This document shows positions 1 to 10,799 of a stretch of DNA of 64,000 bases, in pieces (positions within the stretch are counted from its first letter, which is position 1; the number at the start of each line of letters is the position of its first letter). The DNA is from Siphonodentalium dalli. Lineage: Eukaryota > Mollusca > Scaphopoda > Gadilida > Siphonodentaliidae. Where the stretch lies: the NCBI GenBank assembly GCA_032622095.1, contig CP136066.1, positions 201,088,978 through 201,152,977 of the forward strand, given 5' to 3'. The translations under genes and the position numbers were made by a program. Under the pieces are notes generated by a model. It searched no databases, was not told the origin of the DNA, and saw nothing but the letters and a program-made list of their open reading frames with translations.

Positions 1-470
1 ATACAAAGAGTAAAATCCAAGATGGCTGCTGGCGGCCATGTTTTTTGGCCGAATGACCCCAAAATGACTCGTTCCCATCTACATGTCACTATTAACATTC
101 TTGACAAATTTTATGATGATCAGAATAAAATTACGACCTGTAGCCCGTGCTAAAGAATTTAGTCATACAAAGAGTAAAATCCAAGATGGCTGCTGGCGGC
201 CATGTTTTTGGGCCGAATGACCCCAAAATTACTCGTTCCCATCTACATGTCAATATTAACATCCATGACAAATTTCATGATGATCAGACGAACAGTACGG
301 CCTGTATCCCGTGCTAATGGATTGAATTTTGAAATCAAAGATGGCCGCTGGCGGCCATGTTTTTTTTCCGAATGACCCCAAGATTAATCATTCTGGTCTA
401 AATGTTGATGTCAACAGCTATGACAATTTTCATAATGATCCGACCAAAGGTACGACCTGTAGCCTGCATT
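1..470. repeat. Degenerate tandem repeat, about 163-bp unit, three copies
   Basis: The stretch beginning ATACAAAGAGTAAAATCCAA recurs at about 164 with high similarity, and a more diverged third unit starts near 325. Each unit carries the words AAGATGGC.GC and GGCGGCCATG, then a shared block about Cs, ACTCGTTCCCATC and GATGATC. Related units recur near 6681-6905 and 7690-7850. No coding potential is seen. Family name not recognised. Confidence 0.8.
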
Positions 471-480
471 GTTGACTCCT

Positions 481-630
481 TACGTACACACGTACACGCG
501 TACACACGTACACACGCACCCTCGCACACACATACACACATACACACGGACGACGGACGACAAAGCCATGGCAATAGCTCAAACTTTACAAAGTAAAATT
601 GAGCTAAAAATACATGTATGCAAAAATGTA
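481..630 (+). repeat. (ACGTAC)-type microsatellite and a short palindromic repeat end
   Basis: Positions 481-548 are an alternating purine-pyrimidine run of ACAC and ACGT words. It is followed by a GACGGACGAC stretch and a hairpin formed by TAGCTCAA (about 575) and TTGAGCTA (about 599). This arrangement ends many dispersed repeats that I recall from bivalve genomes. That recollection is inference and not a search result. Confidence 0.5.
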
Positions 631-1264
631 CAGTCCCAAATACCATGCACAGCGAAATAGCTTTTCATACTTCCTGTTTACCTATCTTCGTGAGTTTCGA
701 TTTCGGCTGAAAATAAACAAGAAATTCCCTTTGCAATCTTCAGCTGTACGTGTCGATCAATAAAGCGATCGTCAATAACTTTTTGATGTATCTAACACAC
801 ACGTATATACTATGTTGTATCACTATATTGATTCCTTACCGGTCAAACGTTGACAATTTATTAGATTGATGTTTATTTCGCGGGGAGAATTTACCAGGAA
901 GGCGGAAGTCTCACAACAACCACGTTAAATGTAACTACGCCAAATTTCAAGAAATTCGGTCGGTATTTTAAACCATACAAGAAAAATGATATCAACATTT
1001 AATAATAGCCAGGTGTAACTTTTCTGCCATACGGTGTAAGTATTTGACATTAACATTACGTATTATGTGATATTATTACTTAATATCGTATATATATATT
1101 CCGAACTATTTCGGCGGAGTGATATGTTTATTGCATAGTTTGTTATGTTTACGTCGAAATTCCTGCGAGATTTTTCGTAAAACTTGATGCCGACTGTAAG
1201 TAATCGATGGCGCGATCGCTTATGAAAACAATACAGTGTTACGCAACAAACGATGATCCAATTG
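631..1264. other. Non-coding, nothing recognised
   Basis: No long ORF, RNA gene or clear repeat was recognised. The stretch is AT-rich with a short TATATA run near 1091. Confidence 0.4.
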
Positions 1265-1583
1265 TGTTATGGACCCTGTGTTGTCACAACTGTGATGGCC
1301 AGCAATATGACACAATATATAATAAGATAACACACAACTGAATGCTTCGATGAATTTATTAAAAGTCACAATATAATACGAACTATCCAAGCGGGGGGGA
1401 CCACATCGTGATATTCACTCACAACAATCAACGGACCGATCGTGGAGTGAGACATAATGAGTTCATGCAATGAGTGGTTATCTATTCAATCGTAACTGAC
1501 CAGAGATACACATTCTTAAGGTCGACGTACATTGAACAATAATACACAATAAATATATAACATGAAATGTTATGGATATTACA
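1265..1583 (-). repeat. Probable 3' LTR of the truncated Ty3/gypsy element
   Basis: On the minus strand the pol ORF is followed by a purine run CCGGGGGAAA (plus 1584-1593), which looks like a polypurine tract, and then TGTAATATCC, a plausible LTR start. The other end is placed at TGTTATGGAC (plus 1265), giving short inverted TGT..ACA termini. An AATAAA on the minus strand lies near 1355. The partner 5' LTR is missing, so the boundary cannot be confirmed by comparison. Confidence 0.4.
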
Positions 1584-1634
1584 TTTCCCCCGGACTTTGT
1601 AATAATAAAGTTTAACACAACTTATTATACAAAT

Positions 1635-3255
1635 TCACATGTCCTCAATGAGGCGTCTGGGTTTTGTTCTTGTGCGTGTAGGATATCTTCTGTCATTATC
1701 AAAATTCTGAGCTGACTCAGCTTGTTCAGTTGGGACTTCCTCAAATTCAAATTCATCTTCAGAACAAATATCTACATGTAATTGAATGGGAAATTCCACC
1801 ACTTTGAAATGAGATGCATTTCTACAAATGCTGTGTTTAGAATTTTGAGCAGTTACCATGGAACCCTTAACTTTGATAACTTTGTACGGATTTGGATCAA
1901 AATTTGGAACAATCTTCCCCTTCTTTTGGTTTAAGACAATGACAGAATCACCAACTTTTATACATGACATTTTAGCATGATTCCGTTTGTATGCAAATTT
2001 CTTCATTTTATCCTTTTCTTTGGAATCATATATATATAATTCCGAAGAAAACTAAATAACTCTTGCTTGTAACATTTCGCTTCAGTGTATGCGTTTTTCA
2101 CACGTTTTCCAATTGTTTTCATGAATCTTTCCACAGTGCCATTGGCCCTTGGCCAAGAAGGAGTAACTTTCCTATGCACAAACCCCAAATTTGCTGCAAA
2201 ATTAGCAAATTGTGAACTGTTAAATGGACTTCCATTATCACTTTTAAGAACTTGAGGGATTCCTAATGTTGAGAACATTTTGTCCAACTTTGGAATAATA
2301 GCAATGGCAGATGTGGATTTCACAAAATCAATTTCAGGAAAACGAGAATATTCATCCATTACAACAAGAATGTATTCACCATTGGGTAATGGTCCATATA
2401 GATCAACTGCAATATCTGACCATACCTCTCGTGGTAGCTCAGTCATGATTAATGGTTCAAGAGGTGATTTCGTGGAAGTTACTTGACACAGAGTGCAAGC
2501 CTTAATCAGCTTTTCAACCATTGAATCAATTCTGGGAAACCACACTTTCTCTCTAAGCCATTGTTTGGTTTTTACCAAACCGAAATGACCTTCGTGGCAA
2601 ATTGACAGTACTCTACTTCTGAGTTTCTCAGGAATAACTAGCTTTGTACCACGTAAAACTATGTTATCAGATATACTCAACTCATCTTTCACATTGTAAA
2701 ACGACTTCAAATCATCAGTACTTAACTGCGAGTCTGAAATTGTTTCTATTTCATTCCAGCAATTATTACTAACTAAGTATATCAACTTCTGCATTGTAGC
2801 ATCATTAAAGTTTTCATTCCGTATTTCCTCTAATGACATTGCTTTGGGAACTGAGTGAAAACTTATGAGATTTACATAATTTTCAGCTTTCGACATTTGA
2901 GAACTTTTCTCGGTTTTCACAGGATGGCGTGACATAAAATCGGCTGGATTATTGTCCTTGCCAGATCTGTGAATAATCTTGAAATTATACTGTTGCAATT
3001 GTAATCCCCAACGTTCTATTCTAGCACATGGTTTAGATTTTGGATTTCCATAAATCAATTGCAAGGCTTTCTGATCGGTGAAAATTGTAAATGTATCTGC
3101 ACCATAAATGTATACATGGAAATGATTACATCCCCAAACAATAGATAAGCCTTCTTTCTCTATTTGACTGTACTTCTGTTCTACTGTAGTTAAACTACGA
3201 CTAGCATAAGCAACTATCTTTGGCGATTCCGAATCAGATTTGCGTTGTGCTAAAA
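1635..3255 (-). pseudogene. Ty3/gypsy pol fragment: RNase H end, integrase and C-terminal tail
   Basis: This is the 3' part of an LTR retrotransposon polyprotein. Reading down the minus strand, the frame is already open from about 3255 with RNase H motifs (YASRSLTTVEQKYSQIEKE and an FTDQKAL segment). An H2C2 zinc finger follows (HEGHFGL, then CTLCQ), then an integrase core with D in AVDLYGP, D in SDNGSPF and E in VERFMK. The last two are 35 residues apart, as is usual for DD35E integrases. The frame breaks near 2006 beside a TATATATA run. A second frame (1635-2006) then gives an SH3-like KVGDSVIVLN segment and a basic RYPTRTRTKPRR tail. The region between the core and this tail looks deleted. 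Gag, protease and RT are absent because the copy is truncated at about 3255. A dead relic. Confidence 0.85.
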
Positions 3256-3294
3256 TTCACTGTCGGATACCCGTTTAGGTTCTGACATTCCAAG

Positions 3295-3323
3295 ATGGCG
3301 GCGCCCACTAAAGCAGATAAACG
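3295..3323 (+). other. Candidate orphan first coding exon (MAAPTKADKR)
   Basis: An ATG in good context (CCAAGATGGCGGC) opens ten codons and runs into CG|GTAAGTG, a strong 5' splice-site consensus. AAGATGGCGGC is also the YY1 motif that overlaps the start codon of many metazoan housekeeping genes. However, AAGATGGC.GCC words also occur in several dispersed repeats of this window, so chance is a real alternative. No protein family was recognised. A phase-compatible acceptor exists at 4655. Confidence 0.25.
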
Positions 3324-3329
3324 GTAAGT

Positions 3330-4059
3330 GTATATATTGTCTCCAAGCAGCAATCAACGACATCTTTCGGTGATACACATTGAACCAGTTATGTAGGAAT
3401 TTGTATGCCCAACACATACGTAACACGCCTTTCGCATGACAGGCATGTGAGTTGTTGTATTTGGCGTGTCAAGTCGTCATAATGTTTCGAAATTTTATCG
3501 AGGCGGCGAAATGTCCGCTTTTTAGTAATGTTTTGGCCCTGGGCTCATGCATCCGCAAATTTATGTATTGTTATGGGTAGATTAGGTCACCACACATCTT
3601 CGGAATGCAAAACCGGCGATATTTTTATTGTCTAACTCCGAAAAACGACTTTTGAAAATTTCAAAATGTTCAGGTTCGGATTCGCAACATTCGCGGGACA
3701 TGACAATCTGCGGGATGGGATGGGATATGGGACAAAACGACAATCTGCGGGACAGAATTTCAAATTGCGTGGGACGGCCGATATCTCGAGGAATACAGGG
3801 CGTAGGGGGCTCATTTTGGTTTCTAACGAAAGGCCCATATTCGCCCTATCCACACATATTAAGCCACTGACCGGACACCAGAAGTTGCATTATTTGATCG
3901 ACAACTTTTGTCAGGATTTTGTCTCAAATTTTTAACATGGAAACCCTATGGGAGAAAAATAATAAATTTTCCACTTTACCTCCCTCTTAACATTGCACGG
4001 GGGAGATTTTCATCGGGTCAGTTTTTCCGCCCGATGTGATCTTCACCTTGAAACGGGTA
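3330..4059. other. Non-coding; short direct duplication near 3690-3770
   Basis: No gene is seen. GACAATCTGCGGGA occurs twice (about 3701 and 3740) in a GGGAT-rich patch, a small local duplication. The remainder is unremarkable AT-rich sequence. Confidence 0.4.
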
Positions 4060-4240
4060 CCCACAAATGATATATATGTCATATACATGTATGTGTGTGT
4101 CCTTTAATAACTCTATAGACTCGAACCGATTGAGCTCAAACTTGCTACCTACGGGAAGTGTCATGGACGGGTTAAATTGTGACCCCGACCTGACCTTGAC
4201 CTTGAAAATTATCAATTCAAGGTCAAATCGGGTAATATTG
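4060..4240 (+). mobile_element. Fragment of Helitron-like repeat
   Basis: The stretch shares the internal blocks of the better preserved copies at 5458, 5850, 8971 and 17270. These are a TGTGTGTGTCC-type 5' region, GACTCGAACCGATTGAGCTC, and the TGACCTTGACCTTGA .. TTCAAGGTCAAATCGGG pair. The 3' hairpin and CTAGT end are absent. Confidence 0.6.
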
Positions 4241-4395
4241 AAAAACAAAAAATTAAATTAAAAAATTAATTAAAAAAACTAATTAAAAAAGCCAGTAAAT
4301 TAAAAAGGCAGAATTAACTCTTTGAAAATCAAAAAATTTAATTAAAAAAATAATTAAAAAAATTAATTGAACAAATTAATTTTAAAAAATTTAAA
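4240..4395. repeat. A/T low-complexity tract (AATTAAAAAA words)
   Basis: Repeated AATTAAAAA words with scattered interruptions. Simple low-complexity DNA. Confidence 0.7.
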
Positions 4396-4654
4396 ATTGT
4401 CATGTTTCTGACGATTGCCGCCAGTGGCGGGCTAACCTGCTACTATTCTATAATTTAAATCATGGGTATATAATATATTATCTTGTTTATGGATATTGTA
4501 GGAAGGCTAATCTGGCAGTGTCAAATTGAGCTATAGCGATGGGATTTCTTGCAGGACAACACATTTCGGGTTTTCGTGGGGTGTGTATCCGCTGGATGTC
4601 TTATAGTTGCAGTATGTAACCATTATGACCGCGTTAATTGTTTTCGATGTTTAG

Positions 4655-4724
4655 GTATGAACAATGGCTGGACCATGCACTCTTGGCCGGAACACAATAC
4701 CTCCGATTTTTGATCGGCATTTAG
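4655..4724 (+). other. Candidate second exon compatible with the 3295 exon
   Basis: TTTTCGATGTTTAG|G offers an acceptor. Joining in phase to the candidate first exon gives 22 further codons (YEQWLDHALLAG, then TQYLRFLIGI) before TAG at 4722. An open run of this length is not rare by chance, and the resulting 32-residue product is not a family I recognise. Kept only as a testable model. Confidence 0.15.
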
Positions 4725-5457
4725 AAGCTTTCTGGTGTGGTTAATGAGAAACCTGCAGTAATAAGCCGTAGTTTTTTGTAATAATTCGAAGGATTAGTTG
4801 TTTTAACGGAATTCTGAGGCGGTGAATTCATGTAACCAATATATTTTATATTATTATTTATATTTATGGCTAATAATATGATCTTGAGGGCGTTACCATT
4901 TCTGATTATTGTTTTCTTGTAAGTTTCTGCGTAGGAACCCTAAGGTGCTATTGGCTCTTCCGGTGATCTTAGATATGTGCATTGTCCACTTTAGGTCATC
5001 TGTGATGGTCAGTCCAAGGTAAACACTTTGCTTGACTGTGTCCGATAGTACATCAGATAGATAGTATTAGATAGTATATATAGATAGAGTTTGTTGTGTT
5101 CCTTGGATCTAGGATAAACTTCCTTTCCCCAGTGATTGTAACTGCTAGGGTTAATTGTATAGATAAGCACAATACATGGGATACATAAATTATATAGTGT
5201 AAGAGCACACAAGCATAATTAACAAGATAAAATTCTTAATTGGTTATGAATGGTATAGCTACCATTGTATGCGTGATGTAGAATCAGACCAGTATCATTA
5301 TATCGTAAACTATAGTATGATACTCGTCAGAAACAAGAGTATCGTGGTATCTCAGACCTTATATGGACACATGATACCACCGACACTAGGAACAAGAAAA
5401 CTAAGATGCATGCATCAGGTCGGCCGTGAACTATCTACCATAGAATTGTTGTAGCTA
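4725..5457. other. Non-coding, nothing recognised
   Basis: AT-rich, with ATAGATAGTATTAG-type words near 5055. No supported feature. Confidence 0.4.
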
Positions 5458-5849
5458 TCGATTATACATTTTGAAACACCTGTCTGTATGTATGTATGTA
5501 TGTGTGTATGCGTGTATGCGTGAATGCATGTGTGTATGTGTTATAGACTCTAACACTGCTCGAATTTGGTATTTAACGTGTCAACTTGACCTCGCTCATA
5601 GGCCGGGTTTCTGGACCTTGACCGATCCGACTAAAAATTTGTGTGTAGGACTACTTCGATCCCGGGAGCAATATGGACGGGTCCAATTTCACGTGGGACC
5701 ATGTTCTCGAACGTGCTGATATAGGCATGTTTCTGGACCAATTGAACAATAGTTTGGCCAGACGCTGTATATACTGGGTACTGTCCAGATGGAGGCGATC
5801 ACAAAAAAAATCCCTAACTAGCCCGAACGAAGTCGAGTACATCAGCTAG
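5458..5849 (+). mobile_element. Non-autonomous Helitron-like element, 392 bp
   Basis: It begins A|TCGATTATACATTTTG and ends with a hairpin-like CCCGAACGAAGTCGAG, about ten bases, then CTAG|T. A TC 5' end, a short hairpin just before a CTRR 3' end, and insertion between A and T are the published hallmarks of Helitrons. It lacks any Rep/helicase ORF. A TGTATGTATGTA microsatellite sits near its 5' end (5486-5540). Confidence 0.6.
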
Positions 5850-6399
5850 TTTAATATATATTTTGGACATTTGTCTGTCTGTTTGTCTGTTAGCTATGGC
5901 CGGGAAAACTGCCGGACAGATTTGACGAAATTTGATACCTAGGGGAAATTATTTCCAGGGAGTATTTTGGACGGGTCAAATCTTGATCCCGACCTGACTT
6001 TGACATTCAAAAAGATCAATTCAAGGTCAAATCTGGTAAAACGGAAGTATTTCAACGAAATTTGATACCTACTGTTACTTTTGTCCCAGGAGTGTTTCGG
6101 GTGGGTCAAATCATGACCCTGACCTGATCTTGACATTCAAAATTGTCAATTCAAGGTCAAATCGGGCGGATTTTGGACATTTGTCTGTCTGTTTGTCTGT
6201 TAGCTATGGCCGGGAAAACTGCCGGGCGGATTTCGACGGGTACTTTTGTCGTGACTTTTGTCCGGGGAGTGTTTTGGACGGGTCAAATCGTGACCCCGAC
6301 ATGACCTTCACCTTTAAAATAGTCAATTCAAGGTTAAATCGCGCATTTCTCCGAAAATCAGAGGGTAACATCCCGGACGAAGTGGGGTCCACGAGCTAC
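5850..6399 (+). mobile_element. Second Helitron-like copy, head-to-tail with the previous one
   Basis: It starts immediately after the CTAG end of the preceding copy (TTTAATATATATTTTGG) and ends with CCCGGACGAAGTGGGG, spacer and CTAC|T. It contains an internal duplication: the TATGGCCGGGAAAACTGCCG segment occurs near 5895 and 6207, each followed by GGGTCAAATC..GACC and TTCAAGGTCAAATC blocks. No protein coding. Confidence 0.55.
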
Positions 6400-6680
6400 T
6401 ATTATATATTTCTAGATTTAGTTACAAACTAAATACCTGAATATTGTACAAAGAAATGTTTGACAAATATATCTGTATCAATATTACCATACGGGTCATT
6501 AAAATAGATACGACGAAACAAATTTTGAAGGGTGCATGTATCAGGTAAATTTTTATATTTCAAATGATGACAGGAATGCAGAAAGTTGAAGTACCTATAC
6601 GTAATACTGGCTATCCGCATGAAGAGATATACATGTATATAAAAACCAGATGAGGGATATGTCTGTACAGTTGCTAAACA
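6400..6680. other. Non-coding spacer
   Basis: AT-rich sequence with no recognised feature. Confidence 0.35.
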
Positions 6681-6905
6681 ATTCAGTCATGCAAAAGAGG
6701 ATCAAAGAGTAAGATACCAAATTGCTGCCTGTGGTAATGTTTTTTAACGAAATTCGGGAAAATTAGATTACTCTCACCCTGGTTATCCAGAAGATAATTG
6801 TGGAATCTGATGACGATCGGACAAGGGGTGTCGTCTGTAGGATCAACTAAATTATTTAGCCATAAAAATAGTAAAATTGAAGATCACCGCTGGCAGTGAT
6901 GTCTT
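6681..6905 (+). repeat. Diverged copies of the window-start tandem repeat
   Basis: It shares the order of blocks of the 1-470 repeat: TTCAGTCATGCAAA, AAAGAGTAA, a GCTG..TG..ATGTTTTTT block, ATTACTC, GATGACGATCGGAC and a second CCGCTGGCAG start. Similarity is much weaker than between the first copies. Confidence 0.5.
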
Positions 6906-7680
6906 CACAAGGACAGTTTGAGAACAAAATATGGCTCACATCTAGCGGTGACACAAAATATCCACATAAGAAAAAGTTCTCCAATAAAAGCTGGCTGCAG
7001 GGTGCGCCAATTGATTCAAATTCGAAATTTAGCAGGGTGTACTGCTTGTGGCCATGCTTTCCCCGCAAATTTGATAGACTGATGGACAAAACCACTGAAT
7101 CCGTTGAATCAATATACATGTATACATGGATTAATTTATATGCATTGTTATACACAGTACTGGTATATAAAGGTCCTGAAAATAACTATGTTACTAGTAT
7201 ACACAAAATAAACCATATATCATGGCTATGGGTTCTAATATCCGAACATGACAGCTGAGAACTTGGTGTGAATTAAAGAGTGGTGGTTTCTCAAGCATAT
7301 CTAACCCTCCACGTTAGTAACATGCCATTAAATGTCATAAGTATAATCTAGCTTGAGGACAGAAGTGATCCATAAAACCCCCCTTAATTCAACCAGGTCC
7401 TCGCGCGATGTATGATCGATCACATGATGATCTAGGGGGATTATAATTGATGTATAAAAACAGCAATGCATGTAAATATAAAATAAAATAGTGCTACATC
7501 TTATTACAGATTATTGCCATATATAATCAGTGATTATACAGACAGTCTGACAAAATAAAGTTTCAGTGACACTCTATCCGAAGAGGGGAATAATTTCATC
7601 TGTTACAGTCAATGGAGCAATTATGAATCTGGAAAGGTGAAATTTCTAAGTAATACTAGATATCGACATGACGCGATAAA
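6906..7680. other. Non-coding, nothing recognised
   Basis: An open frame at 6896-7258 begins in the repeat and matches no family that I recognise. I treat it as chance. Confidence 0.35.
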
Positions 7681-7689
7681 ATATAACGT

Positions 7690-7850
7690 AAATGCAATAT
7701 GGCCGCTGGCGACCATTTTTTCCTATGAAATTAAAAAAATATTTGATAGCTCTCATCTGATAGATCAATATCAAGATAAATATGAAGTTTGGTGATGATC
7801 GGATGAGTGAAGTGGACTGTGGTCTGTGCTAAACGGTTTAGTAATGCTTA
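7690..7850 (+). repeat. Single diverged copy of the window-start repeat
   Basis: GCAATATGGCCGCTGGCGACC, then AGCTCTCATCTGAT, GTTTGGTGATGATCGGATG and a CTGTGCTAAACGGTTTAGT end follow the same order as 1-163. Confidence 0.5.
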
Positions 7851-7853
7851 AAC

Positions 7854-8150
7854 AGATTCTTACCTTAATATTTTTATGTTCACTTTATAAACTTCACTGA
7901 GTCATCTTTGTCATGTATTGAGTTTGATATCTTTTGTTAACAGTTTATAAATCATGTATGTCTCATGTTTGTTATTTTAATTTATGTGTTTATTATCATT
8001 AAATAAAGTTGCATTCCTTAAAAAGATTCTTACCTCAATGTTTTTATGTTCACTTTATAAACTCCACTGAGTCATCTTTGTCATGTATTGAATTTGATAT
8101 CTTTTGTTAACAGTTTATAAATTATGTATGTCTCGTGTTCGTTATTATAT
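7854..8150. repeat. Direct duplication, about 130 bp at 166-bp spacing
   Basis: Two near-identical blocks run from AGATTCTTACC (about 7856 and 8022) through TTTTTATGTTCACTTTATAA and CATCTTTGTCATGTATTGA to ATGTATGTCTC. They are separated by an AATAAAGTTGCATTCC segment that looks like a polyadenylated 3' end. Possibly two tails of one retroelement family. Confidence 0.7.
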
Positions 8151-8159
8151 GATATACAC

Positions 8160-8970
8160 TTTATAGTGTGTTTTCAGAACGAAAAAAAAATGAATAAAAT
8201 CAACAAATTTGTAAATTTAAAAACAATTCAAACGTTGTTGTATTCCATGTCCCAGCCCGGACATATACACCAAATTTCAATAACATTCATTGAGAAACAA
8301 CGGACCAAACGCTATATAACACCCGTATACATCTTTTATTCCGTATCGGACTCGGGTACATGTTATAGTAGGTACCGAATTGACACACGTCGACTGGGCG
8401 AGTTGGCCCTGGGGCGATTAGGCCGATTCCGGCACATTCTATAATTTACCGTATGTATCCGTTTACGCGTAGTTTACTTTAGAAAGTTCCGCAATTAATA
8501 CCGTAAATAGAGCGACCTTATTTGACAGAGAATGCCTCTGTAATTGATTATCAAGTTGCTGTACATTAAAAACGACAAATTCACATGCTCGTTCAAGCGC
8601 AGTAGTCTATTTTCCCCATGTTAAATGACATCCACAAATACTAAATAACGCTAACCTACTGCCGAATGTTTGACACGACAACTGTTAACATATTTGGGCT
8701 GAATTCATCTGACGCGGTATTATTCCTCAAAATAAACAACAAAACCATCGTTACTTGGAAATGTAGTTTGGGCTAACATTTACATAAATCCTCCAGATCA
8801 ATTATCCGACACACACGTCAGATGAAAAAGTCACATGAAGTAACCGGCCAAATTGGCCGAAATAACTACCTGTTCTTGATAGCCAGGACTTCACTTATCC
8901 GTGGACCTTGTTACCACCAACACATCTGTTCATCCACCTTTATGTTGTGCCTATCGGCAAGAGACTTATA
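8160..8970. other. Non-coding, nothing recognised
   Basis: A 106-codon frame (8124-8444) shows no motif and starts inside the direct duplication. I do not call it a gene. Confidence 0.35.
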
Positions 8971-9880
8971 TCTATTATATATTTTGGAAGATCTGTTTGT
9001 GTGTTTGTGTGTTTGTGTGTAATCGATGGACTCGAAAATGGCCCAGCCGATTTCGATGAAACTTGGTATGTGGGGGTATTTTCGGGTCAGGACTAACATA
9101 GGCCTATTAATTTGTCCGTGCGAGGTCAACTTTTCACGTGCCGAGGTCAAATCTGTTTTTACGCCGTTTTGCGCTAATATATTTCAGTTCGGTGCTTACA
9201 AATCGATTCGAAACAGCGCGAATAATAACATGCCAGTCATAATAATGACACTATGACAATCTTTCGTGTTTCCTCTTTCCAACGATATATAATATGTATG
9301 TATCCGTTTTAGTTATCTGCCTCAATTATCAAGAAGAAGTGGTACGATCTTCTATCGGGGTAAAAACAATGCGTAACTTCTATGACGTCGTTAGAGGTCA
9401 TACAGTTAGATCACGTTAACTCTTCTCCGGCCGATGCATTTGACTGTTTCAGACGTCTTGGCGATATCTCGGGCACCGATGGTAATTTATCTTTACGTTG
9501 AAACTTGATAATTAATGAGCGTGTGTATATGAGGCGCGTTTATATACTTGAGTGGAAATCAAATCGGGTTAAACTGGCGGATTTTTACGAACGAAATTTG
9601 ATGCATAGGGTATCTCGGTATCCGCTGGGCCGATTTCCCGGTATCCGCTGGGCCGATTTCCACCATTTTTGGGGTGTTGGTCCACCTGACCTTGACCTTC
9701 AAAATGGTCAATTCAAGGTCAAATCGGGTAAAACCGGATGGATTTCGACGGGTACTTTTGTCGGGTACTTTTGTTCGGGCACTGTGTTTTGGACGGGTCA
9801 AATCGTGACCCCACTTGACCTTGGCCTTCAAAATAGACAATTCAATGTCAAAGCCCGGACGAAGTCGGGTCACCTTCTAG
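8971..9880 (+). mobile_element. Helitron-like non-autonomous element, 910 bp
   Basis: The ends are the clearest of the family. The 5' end is A|TCTATTATATATTTTGGA. The 3' end is CCCGGACGAAGTCGGG, TCACCTT, CTAG|T. The 5' part carries GTGTGTTTGTGTGTAATCGA and ATTTCGATGAAACTTGGTAT. The 3' part carries the TGACCTTGACCTTCA .. TTCAAGGTCAAATCGG pairs and two copies of a GGTATCCGCTGGGCCGATTT segment (about 9615 and 9639). The segment 9160-9540 is not shared with the other copies and may be a captured or inserted piece. ORFs across it (9505-9963) look accidental. Confidence 0.7.
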
Positions 9881-9984
9881 TACTATATAAAGTTATCAAA
9901 AACCTATGGACTCTTGATTGTTTATTGTTCCAGTTACGCGGCCAATCTACCATTCAACACTAGACGCTACGGGACAACTGTTTG

Positions 9985-10262
9985 CAGAATTTGGTGGTCT
10001 ACGTGTAGCTGGTAGATGAATGCTGTTCTTCGTAAACATTATGGAGCATTTTCCGGCATTAAATCTCATCCACCAGGTTTTCGCCCACTCTTCTAGTGAT
10101 GTCAGATCCTGTTGTAGTTGGATGTGGCCATGGTGGCCATTTATCTGGCTGTATAGGATGCAGTCATCAGCAAAGAGTCTTACTTCTGATTTGACTGCTT
10201 GTGGAAGGTCGTTAATGTGGCAGAGGAATAGCAGAGGTCCTATAGGCCAGGCACATATGGAC
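9985..10262 (-). pseudogene. Non-LTR retrotransposon RT fragment
   Basis: Translation of the minus strand gives PIGPLLFL, then INDLPQAVKSEVRLFADDC, then a RFNAGKCSIMF segment. These are the RT palm motifs B'/C of APE-type LINEs, with FADD as the catalytic aspartates. Only about 90 residues survive, with no upstream endonuclease and no 3' end. It sits about 100 bp beyond the Helitron-like element's CTAG end. CR1/Jockey-type affinity is likely but cannot be settled from this much. Confidence 0.85.
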
Positions 10263-10264
10263 AT

Positions 10265-10766
10265 AGGTGTCGCATCGAGAGCGAATTTATTATACCTACA
10301 TTTTTGGTTAGAGTAAATACTAAACTTTCGGTATCCGATTGTTGGATTTGTCAGACAGGCGGACTTTTTCTCACCGCGTGGTTATCTTGAGCCATCCGAT
10401 GAAAAAATAGGTCATTTTTTAAATAAAGCCAACATTTTTGACAGAGTATTTTCACACATTTTGAGAAGAAATATTCGTTCAATGTTGATACATGAGAGTT
10501 GGGCGATAATCAGACTAGGTTAATACATGTAACCATTGAATCTCGAAATTGCAGTCATGTGACGTCAAATAATATTTTGGGTGGGACAAATATGACGATT
10601 CACGCAAAGCGTTGTCTTTCGTTTCTTTTAAATCTTAAAGTAAGAGGGTATGCCGCATTGTTTTATACCATGGGAAACTACTGCCAATTGGCTATATTTT
10701 GATATATAACGTATCGCTGAAGACCGCATTGTTTTTTATCAAAGGCAGAAAAATCAACCCCCCCCC
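10265..10766. other. Non-coding spacer
   Basis: Nothing recognised apart from a C-rich run just before the hairpin at 10767. Confidence 0.35.
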
Positions 10767-10797
10767 CTGGGACTAATATATGTTATATTAGTCCCAG
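10767..10797. repeat. Perfect 14-bp inverted repeat with 3-nt loop inside C tracts
   Basis: CTGGGACTAATATA, TGT, TATATTAGTCCCAG is flanked by C runs on both sides. It could be an extruding hairpin or the remains of a tiny palindromic insertion. Confidence 0.85.
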
Positions 10798-10799
10798 CT

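Noticed and set aside
8124-8444. 106-codon plus-strand frame
   Set aside because: Starts inside a direct duplication and shows no domain or conservation signal.
9505-9963. 152-codon plus-strand frame
   Set aside because: Runs through the Helitron-like element and its 3' hairpin. Similar DNA in other copies is not open in the same frame.
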